Shown here in pieces: positions 43,868 to 52,378 of a DNA stretch of 64,000 bases. Each line of letters opens with the position of its first letter. Position 1 is the first letter of the stretch. This DNA comes from Pseudomonas sp. UBA2684 (GTDB taxonomy: Bacteria > Pseudomonadota > Gammaproteobacteria > Pseudomonadales > Pseudomonadaceae). Below the pieces are notes generated by a model. That model was not told the origin of the DNA, made no database searches, and saw only the letters and a program-made list of their open reading frames with translations. Where the stretch lies: the NCBI GenBank assembly GCA_002354655.1, contig DELY01000050.1, positions 371,639 to 435,638 on the forward strand, read 5' to 3'. The translations under genes and the position numbers were made by a program.

Positions 43868-44272
43868 ATGCACGAGATACACCGGGGGCGCTGCCAGTGC
43901 GGCGCCCTACGCTACCAATTCCAGGCGCCGCTGCGTGACATCGCGCACTGCCACTGTTCGATCTGCCGGCGCAGCACCGGCGGCATCGTCACCACCTGGA
44001 TCAGCGTGCCGCTGGCGAGCTTTCGCTGGCTGGCCGGCACGCCCCGCGAGTACGCGTCCTCGCCGAGCTGCACGCGCAGTTTCTGCCCCGTCTGCGGCGC
44101 GCACTTGACGCTGTTCACCAGCCTCAGCCCGCAGACCCTAGACGTGACCATCGCCACCCTTGAACACCCTGAACAGGCCCCGGCCGATCGGCATATCTGG
44201 ATGCAGAATCGCTTGCCGTGGCTGCACCTCGATCCGCAGTTGCCGGAGGAAGAGCAGGAGCAAATCCCGTAG
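43868..44272 (+). CDS. GFA/CENP-V family zinc protein
   Basis: 134-aa protein of the Gfa-like (glutathione-dependent formaldehyde-activating enzyme/CENP-V) fold. Zinc-binding cysteines appear as G-x-C-Q-C-G-A (C9, C11), H-C-H-C-S-I-C-R-R (C28, C30, C33) and F-C-P-V-C-G-A-H (C73, C76), so both zinc sites look complete. The family is broad and this member's substrate is unknown. GAGGAC precedes the ATG. Its TAG stop codon (44270-44272) is formed by the first bases of a GTAGGG-type repeat, so the C terminus may have been reset by repeat insertion. Confidence 0.87.
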   Translation: MHEIHRGRCQCGALRYQFQAPLRDIAHCHCSICRRSTGGIVTTWISVPLASFRWLAGTPREYASSPSCTRSFCPVCGAHLTLFTSLSPQTLDVTIATLEHPEQAPADRHIWMQNRLPWLHLDPQLPEEEQEQIP

Positions 44273-44302
44273 GGCGGAGAGGCCGAAGGCTCGTCCGCCG
44301 CC
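44269..44302. repeat. GTAGGG-type repeat, single arm (copy D)
   Basis: GTAGGGCGGAGAGGCCGAAG followed by GCTCGTCCGCCG is close to the left arm of copies B and C. No matching inverted right arm follows before 44384, so this is a solo half-repeat. Its GTAG supplies the stop codon of the GFA-family gene. Confidence 0.6.
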
Positions 44303-44384
44303 GTATCCGCGGCGCCAGTGTGCTGCCGCGGTATAACGGCACGCCTGGCCGGTAGCTCACCTGATCACGGCACACCGGATTCGC

Positions 44385-46352
44385 CTACGGCAGTTCTAGC
44401 CCGCCGCTGGCCTTGTGCAGTGTGCGCAGGTGTTCGCCCAGCTGCGCCAGGTTGGCTTCGTTGGCTTCCAGCTCGGCCAAGCGTTGCGGTTCCAGCAGAT
44501 TGCGTACCTCTTGGTCGAGGTTGTCGCTGAGCTGGCGCAGCTGTTGCTGGCGGCTGCGGCTTGCGCTTTCCAGGCGTTGCCATTCGGCGCGTTGCGGCAG
44601 GCCGTAGCCGCCGTCCAGCAGCTCGGCCGGGCGACTGAGAAAGCCGCTGTTGGCGAGGATCTGCTCCAGGGCGCCACCGGCTTTATCCAAGCTCGGATCT
44701 TTGGCGGCGCGGCCGGTCAGGTAGCGCTGCTTGAGTTCATCCTGGGCCAGCAGCAATTGCCGGCGCAGCGCCGCCTGCTCCAAGAGCAGGAGCGCGGCGC
44801 TGGCGCGCAGGTCGGCTTGGGCGAACCACGGGCGGCGGGCGCTGGAGGGTTGCGCGAGCCAGTCTTCGACGTTGTCCTGGCTGATCGGTAGACGCTGTTG
44901 CAACACCGTGAACATGGCCTGGTAACGGTCGCGGAAAGAGTCGAAGCGGTAGCCCAGGCGCAACGCTTCGCGCGGATCAAGCAGCACGCTGCGGTCGGCC
45001 AGGTCGCGCGCCACCAGGGTGTCGAGCAGGCCGTTGGGCATGATGCTGTCGAGGGCCTGCAAGCGCGGATGCTGGCTGCCGCTGCGCAGCAACTTGAGGG
45101 TCTCGACCGCACAGTTGTTGGAAATGAAGTAGTAGTCGCCGTCGTAGCTCCAGTGCTGCTCGGCGGCGCGGGTGACCAATTGCTCCAGTTGCGCGCGCTC
45201 AAGTTTCAGCGGCACCGAGGCCAGGCTGCGCAGCTCGACCTTGGTGTATTCCTCGATCACCTGCTCCAGCGGTAGCACGAACAGTCGCGAGGGGTAAGCA
45301 CCGGTCAGGCCATCCCAGCTGGACAGCTGCAGATCGCCGACAAACGCGCGGTAGGACAGCACCAGGTGGTGATCGAGGTCCAACCGGCAATCCGCGCCGC
45401 GTGGCCGCCCCGGTGCGCAGATCACCAGGCGCAGCATGCTGTGCCCCCAGCGGCTGGCCCAGGCCTGGTTGGCCTCGGCCAGCAGGTAATCGACCTGGTA
45501 GACCCGCTCCAGGTCGAGGGCGCCGAGCGGTTGACGGGCGAAATCACGCCCGGCGTTCAGGTAGGCGTAACTGTCGGCGCAAGGCTGCTGATTGGCCGGC
45601 ACCCAGCCCGACGTGGCGTTGCCGAAATGTGCTTGCAAGTAGCCGGCGAGCGAGGGGCGCCGGCACGCGTAGCTGGGGTCGAGCAGGAAATACTCCATGT
45701 TCACCGCGACGAACTCGCGCGGGTTGCTCAGTTCGTAGGCATCCGGGCTGCGCGCCACCTGGCCGTTCTCGTGCTCGCGTTCGCCGCGTCGACCGACCTG
45801 CTGTGGCCAGCCGGCCAAGTCGAGTAGGCGCGGGTCGTCGCTCAGCGTGAATCGCCTGGCCGTCTGCCCGCGACACGCGTCGGGCAGGCCGACGGGACCG
45901 AGGCTGTCGAGCCGCTGCCGGCACCGCAACAGGCGCTGCTTGTCGGCTGTCGACCAGAGCTGGGCACGGTCATACAGATGCGTCAGTTCATGGATCACGG
46001 TAGCCAGCAGCTCGCGCCGCACGGTGCCATGCGGGCGCTGGGTGGTGGCGCTGGCGGCACTGCCATCGCTCAACGCCGGCAATAGCGCGGCATTCAACTC
46101 GATACCGCTGAAACGCCCGGCGCGCCCATACACCTCAGCCGGCATCTGCCGCCAGCGCACTTTGATGCGACGGTCCAGTTGTTGGCGGAACAAGGGGGGT
46201 AAGGCGGCGAGCGCTTCACTCAACAACGCTTGACTGGCGTGCCGTTCGTCACTGTTGAGGGCGTCGGTATCCAGTGCCAGGCGCAACCCGGCATGCCCGC
46301 TGGTGCTGGCGAACAGAGCCAGCGCCAGCAGCCCGGCACGCGTTAAGCTCAC
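44385..46352 (-). CDS. DUF4105 family exported protein with HELTH motif
   Basis: 655-aa exported protein with signal peptide MSLTRAGLLALALFASTSGHA (1-21). Residues ~30-230 carry a metallopeptidase-like H-E-L-T-H motif at 121-125 (ATVIHELTHLYD) and, later, REFVAVNMEYFLLDPSYACRRP, as in zinc-dependent enzymes of gluzincin type. Residues ~280-480 are the DUF4105 domain (WGHSMLRLVICAPGR, ISNNCAVETLKLLRSG), and the C-terminal ~130 residues are helical. Function is unknown; peptidase activity is suggested but not proven. It starts with GTG, overlapping the preceding DUF2388 gene by 4 bp (GTGA), so it is the last gene of a three-gene operon. Confidence 0.8.
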   Translation of the reverse strand: MSLTRAGLLALALFASTSGHAGLRLALDTDALNSDERHASQALLSEALAALPPLFRQQLDRRIKVRWRQMPAEVYGRAGRFSGIELNAALLPALSDGSAASATTQRPHGTVRRELLATVIHELTHLYDRAQLWSTADKQRLLRCRQRLDSLGPVGLPDACRGQTARRFTLSDDPRLLDLAGWPQQVGRRGEREHENGQVARSPDAYELSNPREFVAVNMEYFLLDPSYACRRPSLAGYLQAHFGNATSGWVPANQQPCADSYAYLNAGRDFARQPLGALDLERVYQVDYLLAEANQAWASRWGHSMLRLVICAPGRPRGADCRLDLDHHLVLSYRAFVGDLQLSSWDGLTGAYPSRLFVLPLEQVIEEYTKVELRSLASVPLKLERAQLEQLVTRAAEQHWSYDGDYYFISNNCAVETLKLLRSGSQHPRLQALDSIMPNGLLDTLVARDLADRSVLLDPREALRLGYRFDSFRDRYQAMFTVLQQRLPISQDNVEDWLAQPSSARRPWFAQADLRASAALLLLEQAALRRQLLLAQDELKQRYLTGRAAKDPSLDKAGGALEQILANSGFLSRPAELLDGGYGLPQRAEWQRLESASRSRQQQLRQLSDNLDQEVRNLLEPQRLAELEANEANLAQLGEHLRTLHKASGGLELP

Positions 46353-46669
46353 AGTGCGAGGATGGCTTCGGCCAGTACCAGATCAGAGGCGTTGTGTGCT
46401 TCAGGCACCTGGGCGCGGATGCTGCCTAGCGCGGCTTCCAGTTGAACCCCGCGGATCGCGCCTTGGCTGGCAACGAAACTGGCGGCGTCGTCACGTGCGG
46501 CGAGGACGATTTTGGAGTCGCGGATCGAGGTGGTGGTATCCGAGGTGAAGTCGAGGGTACGGTCTACTGCGCGGATAATGATGTTACTGGTGGCAACCAA
46601 TGTTTGTGCCTGGACGCTGCCAGCGAACAGCGCAAAAAAAGCAACAGCAGTGAGCAAAGGACGCTGCAT
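46349..46669 (-). CDS. DUF2388 small exported protein (paralogue 2)
   Basis: 106-aa protein of the Pseudomonas-type DUF2388 family: signal peptide 1-21 (MQRPLLTAVAFFALFAGSVQA), then a short domain containing KIVLAARDDAASFVASQG and AIRGVQLEAAL. Function is unknown. It is a tandem paralogue of the next upstream gene, sharing an unbroken identical core of 29 residues, while the codons differ at many third positions. It is translationally coupled to the DUF4105 gene downstream. The 194-bp gap upstream shows no clear promoter. Confidence 0.85.
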   Translation of the reverse strand: MQRPLLTAVAFFALFAGSVQAQTLVATSNIIIRAVDRTLDFTSDTTTSIRDSKIVLAARDDAASFVASQGAIRGVQLEAALGSIRAQVPEAHNASDLVLAEAILAL

Positions 46670-46863
46670 GGCAATCTCCGGTAAACGACATGATGGCTCT
46701 TTCGACGCATATGGTCTGCGTCAGTTCCGTGCGCAGCATGCCACACAACCAGCGGCGTGCCGCGCAGCAGGCGAAATAGGAGTGTACGAGTCATGCCGGG
46801 CTGAGCCGCTACTGCCCGCGACGGTACACCACTGCCACGATCTGGCCGTGGCAGTCTCGGGGG

Positions 46864-47181
46864 TTAGAGGCTGAGAATCGCCTGCGCCAGTTGCAGGTCG
46901 TTGGCCGCCAGGCTCGGTGCCTGTTGGCGAATATGCTCTAACGCCGCCTCCAGTTGCACGCCACGGATAGCACCCTGGCTGGCGACGAAGCTCGCCGCAT
47001 CGTCGCGCGCGGCGAGTACGATCTTGTCATCACGCAGCGACGAGCTGACATCGGACGTGGCTTCGCTGGTGGCCGCCACACCGCCGACGATGGCATCGGT
47101 GGTGACCACGAAACTGGTGGCCGACGCGCTGGTGGCCAGAGTCAGCAGGGCGGCCGCACTGAAAAGACGGAAAGCAGTCAT
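46864..47181 (-). CDS. DUF2388 small exported protein (paralogue 1)
   Basis: 105-aa exported protein with signal peptide MTAFRLFSAAALLTLATSASA and the same DUF2388 core as its downstream paralogue (LRDDKIVLAARDDAASFV...). ATG 47181 is chosen over a TTG two codons earlier because AAGGAG lies 7 bp before it. It is the first gene of the three-gene minus-strand unit with the second DUF2388 and the DUF4105 protein. Function is unknown; the conserved clustering suggests that the small proteins act with the larger exported protein. Confidence 0.85.
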   Translation of the reverse strand: MTAFRLFSAAALLTLATSASATSFVVTTDAIVGGVAATSEATSDVSSSLRDDKIVLAARDDAASFVASQGAIRGVQLEAALEHIRQQAPSLAANDLQLAQAILSL

Positions 47182-47571
47182 GATCAAACTCCTTACAGAC
47201 GAGAACGGCGCAGCAGAGGGGTTGCTGCGTAGACGGTAAGCCTAGCGCAAGCCCGCTAGCAGGGGCCAGTTGCCGGGCGTTATGGTGTGACCGTGCGGAT
47301 GTTGTTTGGTTGTGTCGGGGGCAGTGATAGGGATCGGATAAGATGCTATTTTGAGCGCAGATCAGAGGCGGAACTTTGTGTAAGATGCGGCCATTATCTG
47401 AGTATTGAAGCTATTTACCTTAGTTCGATGGCTTTTTGCAGGCCGCACGGTTTGCTCCGCTAGCTGGGTCGGCTACGACGAAGCTGACTTCTCTTGGTGT
47501 AGACACTAATAACAATTAACTGTGCAGCTGGGGCATGTTCGCCCGGCGATGAGAGGAGTTGTTTTCGCGAC
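47182..47571. other. Divergent intergenic region before the polysaccharide cluster
   Basis: 390 bp that turns progressively AT-rich from about 47280. It should hold the divergent promoters of the DUF2388 operon and of the polysaccharide cluster. I saw no JUMPstart/ops element, no convincing sigma70 or sigma54 promoter, and no terminator. A GAGAGGAG at 47550-47557 lies 14 bp before the first glycosyltransferase start, a little far for a ribosome binding site. Confidence 0.4.
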
Positions 47572-49050
47572 ATGATCATCCTCGTGGGATCGAAAATCGA
47601 TCAAGCCAGTATCCAGGGTTCCCTCGGTAAACCAGAATACAGTTACTTTTTCCTGATGAAAGACTTCCTCCCGGCGCTCGAACGCCTGGGGCGTGTGCTG
47701 TTGGTAAAAAGCACCGAGGAAATCGACAGGCTGTATGAGCAGCACCGCGCGGCCGGTGAAGAGGTGGTGTTCTTCAGTTTCAGTCCGCCCCATCAGGCCC
47801 CGCTGGGACTGAGTTGTCCGACCGTTGTGGTTTTTGCCTGGGAGTTCGATAGCCTGCCGTCCGTCGCTTGGGATGGTAATCCGCAGAACGATTGGCGCTA
47901 TGCCTTGGCAAACCTGCAGGGGGCCATTTGCACCAGCCGAGAAACCGCCGGGTTGGTCGAGCACGCGATGCCTGATGGGTTTCCAGTTATTGCCTTGCCT
48001 GCGCCGGTCTGGGATCGCTATGCCTATCTTGGGTCGCCTGACGGGTTGCCGATCGAGCTTGGCGAGCGCGAATTTCCATTCGCCGGTATCGTCATCGACA
48101 GCCCCACCTTGGGGTTGTCCGCCGATGGTTTGGTGCGCAAACCAGAGCCTGTGGTAGAACCGCCCGAGCCCGAAATTGAAAGATTGCTTCTGTCGGGTGC
48201 TCCACGCCATTTGATCTGGCCATTGAGCAAGGCCCTGTTCAAAGGTTGGTGGCGCGAGATGCGTCAGCCACTGGGTCCCCTGCTCAACGCGCCCCTTCCG
48301 GTTGAAGCCGTTGCACCACAAGACCCGGCGGCTGCACCCAAGCCGCAGTTGTTGAGTGTCAGTGGCGTGGTCTACACCACGGTGCTGAACCCGGCCGATG
48401 GGCGCAAGAACTGGGTCGATCTGGTCACCGCCTTCTGCTGGGCGTTCAAATACACCGAGAACGCCACCCTGCTGCTAAAAATGACCCACCACGATCTTGA
48501 ACATTACCGGATCGTGCTGATGACACTGCTGTCTCGTCTGGCACCGTTTCGCTGTCGCGTGCTGGTGCTACATGGATTTCTCGAGGACACGCAGTACCGG
48601 GAATTTATTCGGGCGAGCACCTATTACGTCAATGCATCCTCTTGCGAGGGTTTATGCCTGCCCCTGATGGAGTTTCTCTCCAGCGCCAAGCCGGTGATAG
48701 CCCCCAAACACACCGCCATGGCGGATTATCTGAACGATCAACTGGCCTTCGTACTCCAAACTTCCTTGGAGCCGACCTGCTGGCCCCATGACCCGACCGG
48801 CATGATGTTTACCCACAAGCATCGACTCAATTGGCAATCCCTCGTTGAGGCCTTTCGCGACAGTCACCAGGTCGCGTTAAGCGACCCAGCCCGTTACCAA
48901 GCTATGTCGCGCAGCGCTTATCAGCAGATGCAACACTTCGCCGCAGTCGAGTCAGTTAGCGAACCGCTGATGCGCTTTCTCGACGAGGTGTTATTGAGTG
49001 CTTCAAAACCATCCCAGGACCTGCGGATCGACAGGAGCCTGGCCGAATGA
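47572..49050 (+). CDS. GT4-like glycosyltransferase of the CPA accessory region (paralogue 1)
   Basis: 492-aa cytoplasmic glycosyltransferase with a GT-B fold. The N-terminal half begins MIILVGSKIDQASIQGSLGKPEYSY and includes CPTVVVFAWEFDSLP; a variable linker spans ~190-255. The C-terminal donor-binding half has GRKNWVDLVTAFCWAF and the retaining-GT4 E-x7-E motif at E359/E367 (EGLCLPLME). Acceptor and donor are unknown. It resembles the glycosyltransferases of P. aeruginosa PA5455/PA5456, which affect common polysaccharide antigen. It is closely similar in layout to the next gene, so the two arose by tandem duplication. It overlaps that gene by 4 bp. Confidence 0.82.
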   Translation: MIILVGSKIDQASIQGSLGKPEYSYFFLMKDFLPALERLGRVLLVKSTEEIDRLYEQHRAAGEEVVFFSFSPPHQAPLGLSCPTVVVFAWEFDSLPSVAWDGNPQNDWRYALANLQGAICTSRETAGLVEHAMPDGFPVIALPAPVWDRYAYLGSPDGLPIELGEREFPFAGIVIDSPTLGLSADGLVRKPEPVVEPPEPEIERLLLSGAPRHLIWPLSKALFKGWWREMRQPLGPLLNAPLPVEAVAPQDPAAAPKPQLLSVSGVVYTTVLNPADGRKNWVDLVTAFCWAFKYTENATLLLKMTHHDLEHYRIVLMTLLSRLAPFRCRVLVLHGFLEDTQYREFIRASTYYVNASSCEGLCLPLMEFLSSAKPVIAPKHTAMADYLNDQLAFVLQTSLEPTCWPHDPTGMMFTHKHRLNWQSLVEAFRDSHQVALSDPARYQAMSRSAYQQMQHFAAVESVSEPLMRFLDEVLLSASKPSQDLRIDRSLAE

Positions 49051-50603
49051 AGATTCTCGTTTATTCCCAAGTCAATGCTGCCAATATTGCATCCAGCCTA
49101 GGCCTACCGGAGTACAGCTATTACTTCGTACTGCGCGATTTTCTCCCCGCGCTGCGGCGTCTAGGTGATGTAGAGATCATCGAGACACCTGAATTGCAGG
49201 TTGATCGTCTCTACGATCAGGCCTGCGCCGCCGGTGAGCGTTGTGTGTTCCTATCATTTACGCCGCCGCACAAGACCCCGCTCACCCTACGCTGCCCAAC
49301 TGTTTCCGTTTTCGCTTGGGAGTTCGACAGCATTCCCAACGAACCTTGGCTTGATGAGCTGAACCAGGATTGGCGTTATGTACTGAGCAAGTGCGGTCTT
49401 GGCATTACGCACTCGGAGCTTACGGTGCAGGCGGTCAAAACCGAACTGGGTAAAAATTTTCCGATCATCAGCGTTCCCTCGCCGGTCTGGGACAAATACC
49501 AAGGGTTGCGCGAGCAATCCTCGGCGCTGCCATTGGTTTGCCCGTTGCGGATCGAGGTACGTTCCGGGGTCGTGTTGGACACCCACGATGTCGCCTTAGA
49601 GCCTTACATGCCTGGTCTCGATGCGGTGGCCAATGCGGTGAAAGCTGCCCGCGCCCAAGAGCGGCCCGCAAGCTCAACTGGAGGCACCAGCGACGCTCTG
49701 CTGATCCAGCCCTTCCGTCAGCAGTCAAGGCTAAGGGTCAGTCGTCGCTATCTCGGTGAATGGTATCTGCGCTGTGTGCGCGACCGACTATTGCCCTCAC
49801 CTCGCCCGGCAACTGCAACAGCTTTGACGCTAGTGAGCGAAGACAAGACTAAACACCTTGAACCATGCAATACCGTGGAGCCCAAGCTACTGCCTAAATC
49901 CGGCCTAACACCGCAGACACAGGAATGGGACTTGGCTCCTTGCAGCTTCGAACTATCGGGGGTGGTTTTCACTGCATTGTTCAACCCGTACGACGGCCGT
50001 AAGAATTGGGTCGACATGCTCACCGCCTTCTGTGCGGCATTTAAGGACACCCCAGACGCCACGCTGTTGTTCAAACTCGGCCACCACGAATACCAGTCAG
50101 CCCTAAACGACATGTTGATGTGTATGGCGCGTATGCCGGCCTTCCGCTGCCGGGTGGTGCTGCTGCAAGGCTTTTTGGAAGGCCCCGAGTTCGACAGCCT
50201 GATCCGCGCTAGCGCTTTCGTGATCAATGCCTCCCATGGCGAGGGCCAGTGCCTGCCGCTGATGGAGTTTCTGTCCTGCGGCAAACCGGCAATCGCCCCG
50301 CAACACTCGGCGATGCGCGACTATATCGACGAGGACGTGGCCTTTATCGTCGACAGCTGGCTGGATGCCTCCGCCTGGTCTCACGACCCACGCTTGGCTT
50401 ACCGCACCTGTCGTCACCAGATCGACTGGGCTTCGCTGGTCAAGGCATACAGCGACGCCTATGCCTGTATGACGGATGACCCTGAACGCTACGCGCGGAT
50501 GTCGGCAGCAGCCGTCGAGCGCATGCGCGGGCACTGTTCTGTGGAGATTGCCAGCGAGCGTCTGCGCACTTTTCTGAATATTGACGAGGCCTCAAGCCGA
50601 TGA
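49047..50603 (+). CDS. GT4-like glycosyltransferase of the CPA accessory region (paralogue 2)
   Basis: 518-aa paralogue of the preceding protein: matching N terminus (MKILVYSQVNAANIASSLGLPEYSY, CPTVSVFAWEFDSIP) and C-terminal half (GRKNWVDMLTAFCAAF, E-x7-E at E399/E407 in EGQCLPLME). It is 26 residues longer, mainly in the variable linker (~180-290). It probably adds a different sugar or linkage to the polysaccharide or its cap; this is inference. ATGA overlaps occur at both ends (with the previous gene and with the methyltransferase at 50600), indicating tightly coupled translation. Confidence 0.82.
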   Translation: MKILVYSQVNAANIASSLGLPEYSYYFVLRDFLPALRRLGDVEIIETPELQVDRLYDQACAAGERCVFLSFTPPHKTPLTLRCPTVSVFAWEFDSIPNEPWLDELNQDWRYVLSKCGLGITHSELTVQAVKTELGKNFPIISVPSPVWDKYQGLREQSSALPLVCPLRIEVRSGVVLDTHDVALEPYMPGLDAVANAVKAARAQERPASSTGGTSDALLIQPFRQQSRLRVSRRYLGEWYLRCVRDRLLPSPRPATATALTLVSEDKTKHLEPCNTVEPKLLPKSGLTPQTQEWDLAPCSFELSGVVFTALFNPYDGRKNWVDMLTAFCAAFKDTPDATLLFKLGHHEYQSALNDMLMCMARMPAFRCRVVLLQGFLEGPEFDSLIRASAFVINASHGEGQCLPLMEFLSCGKPAIAPQHSAMRDYIDEDVAFIVDSWLDASAWSHDPRLAYRTCRHQIDWASLVKAYSDAYACMTDDPERYARMSAAAVERMRGHCSVEIASERLRTFLNIDEASSR

Positions 50604-51484
50604 ACCCACTCGACCTACTCCGTCGTCTGGCCGGGGTGAAAAATAATGCACGCGCTGTCGAGATAATATCGGATGAGGCGCCCAATATGCCGGACGCCGT
50701 CGACGCTCGAGATTGTGGCTTGATTGATGCCGTACAGAGCGGCTGGTTCCTGAACGCCACTGACGAACTGTTTTCTGGCTTCCCCATCGACCCGCAGGAT
50801 GTTGTGCTGGATGTTGGCTGCGGCGCAGGTGGCGCGACCTTGTTCTGCGCCAACCGCGGCGCCCATGTAGTGTTCAGTGATGTGGTTCCAGAGAAAATCG
50901 AGGCCCTGCGGCAAAAACTTGAGCAAACCCCCGCTCGGGCCGTTGAAGGTCTGGTATCCGACAGTAGCCCGCTACCACTGGTGGCTGAATATGCCTCTCG
51001 GGTAATTGCCCTGGAAATGCTTGAGCACGTTGATGACCCGGCAGCCGTGCTGCGCGAACTGGTTCGGGTGGGGCGTCCAGGGGCGCTCTACCTGTTAGCA
51101 GTGCCTGACCCGGTTGCCGAACACATACAGTTGGATTGTGCCCCGGCACATTATTTCCAATCGCCCAATCATATTCATATTTTCGAGCGCGAAGCCTTCG
51201 GCCAGTTGGTTGAGGGGGCTGGGTTGGTCATCGAGCGCCGCGCGTCCTACGGGTTTTATTGGAGCATGTGGATGCTGATCTACTGGTCACAACTCAAGGC
51301 CTCCGGCAAACAACAGACAGGTGAAACTCATGACGTGGTGCATCCGCCCTACTCACCACTCCTCGACAACTGGACTGGCCTCTGGCACCAGCTTATTCAA
51401 ATGCCCGAGTTTTCTCCGGTTAAACAGCAACTGGATCGCCTGATGCCTAAAAGCCAGGTCATTGTTGCGCGTAAGCCCGGTTGA
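50600..51484 (+). CDS. Class I SAM-dependent methyltransferase (paralogue 1)
   Basis: 294-aa methyltransferase of the Methyltransf_11/UbiE-like type. Motif I is LDVGCGAGGATLF (~72-84), motif II/III lies around VIALEMLEHVDDPAAVL, and there is a C-terminal lid with SPNHIHIFEREAF. The likely substrate is a sugar hydroxyl of the polysaccharide; P. aeruginosa CPA carries O-methylated rhamnose, and PA5457/PA5459 are methyltransferase genes of the equivalent region. It is a tandem paralogue of the next gene, sharing the C-terminal ending MPKSQVIVARKP. It overlaps the preceding glycosyltransferase gene by 4 bp. Confidence 0.85.
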   Translation: MNPLDLLRRLAGVKNNARAVEIISDEAPNMPDAVDARDCGLIDAVQSGWFLNATDELFSGFPIDPQDVVLDVGCGAGGATLFCANRGAHVVFSDVVPEKIEALRQKLEQTPARAVEGLVSDSSPLPLVAEYASRVIALEMLEHVDDPAAVLRELVRVGRPGALYLLAVPDPVAEHIQLDCAPAHYFQSPNHIHIFEREAFGQLVEGAGLVIERRASYGFYWSMWMLIYWSQLKASGKQQTGETHDVVHPPYSPLLDNWTGLWHQLIQMPEFSPVKQQLDRLMPKSQVIVARKPG

Positions 51485-51527
51485 TCCGTGTCCTCAAGGC
51501 TCACTGTCCTACTATGAGAATCCGCAC

Positions 51528-52364
51528 ATGCTGAGTCGGCTCAAGCGCCTACTGACCCCACCTTCCGAGCCACAGCTTGCCCGCGAGTCGGTACCTCAGG
51601 CACCTGTCCCCGCAGAGCCCGACATCGATATCGGTCTGGTCGATATCCACCTCAGTGGCTGGCTGCAAAATGACACTGGAGAGCTGGTCAAAGGGTTCGC
51701 CATCGGACCTGAGGATTCAGTGCTGGATATCGGTTGCGGTGCAGGCGGCTATGCCCTTTTCAGCGCCAGACAAGGTGCGGAAATGATTCTTGCCGATGTC
51801 GACGCCGAGAAACTGGAAACTGCTAGACAGCGCCTGCAAGCCGAAGCCGCGCGAAGCGTACAAATTCTGGTTACCGACGCCAACCCCATCCCACTGCCTG
51901 ACGGACGAGTCAGCAAGGTCGTAGCCATGGAGGTGCTGGAGCATGTCGATGACCCAGCGCAATTTATGGCCGAGCTCGTTCGTGTTGCCAAACCTGGCGC
52001 ACAGTTTCTACTGACCGTACCCGATGAAATCATTGAGGGCGTACAGAAGCATATCGCGCCACCTGTCTATTTCGAGAGCCCTAACCACATCCGCATCTTC
52101 AAGCGCGGCGAGTTGGAGCGTCTGGCGATGGATGCCGGTCTGGTCGTCGAGAGCAGCATGCAATATGGCTTCTACCACTCGGTATGGTGGTCGCTGTATT
52201 GGGCTTGTGAAAATCAGCCGCTTTCGCCACCGTGGCATCCGTTGCTGGAAAACTGGGCTGAAACCTGGTCGACCCTGTTGTCGCTGCCAGCCGGTCCGCA
52301 GATCAAGGCAGCACTGGATGCGGTGATGCCGAAAAGCCAAGTGATAGTCGCGCGCAAACCTTGA
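51528..52364 (+). CDS. Class I SAM-dependent methyltransferase (paralogue 2)
   Basis: 278-aa paralogue of the preceding methyltransferase: motif I LDIGCGAGGYALF, then VVAMEVLEHVDDPAQFM, SPNHIRIFKRGEL and the shared C terminus MPKSQVIVARKP. ATG 51528 (MLSRLKRLL) is preferred over the in-frame 51462 start, which would overlap the previous gene. The ribosome binding site is weak. The pair may methylate successive or alternative positions of a terminal sugar (inference). Confidence 0.84.
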   Translation: MLSRLKRLLTPPSEPQLARESVPQAPVPAEPDIDIGLVDIHLSGWLQNDTGELVKGFAIGPEDSVLDIGCGAGGYALFSARQGAEMILADVDAEKLETARQRLQAEAARSVQILVTDANPIPLPDGRVSKVVAMEVLEHVDDPAQFMAELVRVAKPGAQFLLTVPDEIIEGVQKHIAPPVYFESPNHIRIFKRGELERLAMDAGLVVESSMQYGFYHSVWWSLYWACENQPLSPPWHPLLENWAETWSTLLSLPAGPQIKAALDAVMPKSQVIVARKP

Positions 52365-52378
52365 GTCGAACGGTCGAG

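Noticed and set aside
47182-47571. JUMPstart/ops element before the polysaccharide cluster
   Set aside because: No GGCGGTAG-like core or JUMPstart sequence was found in the leader.
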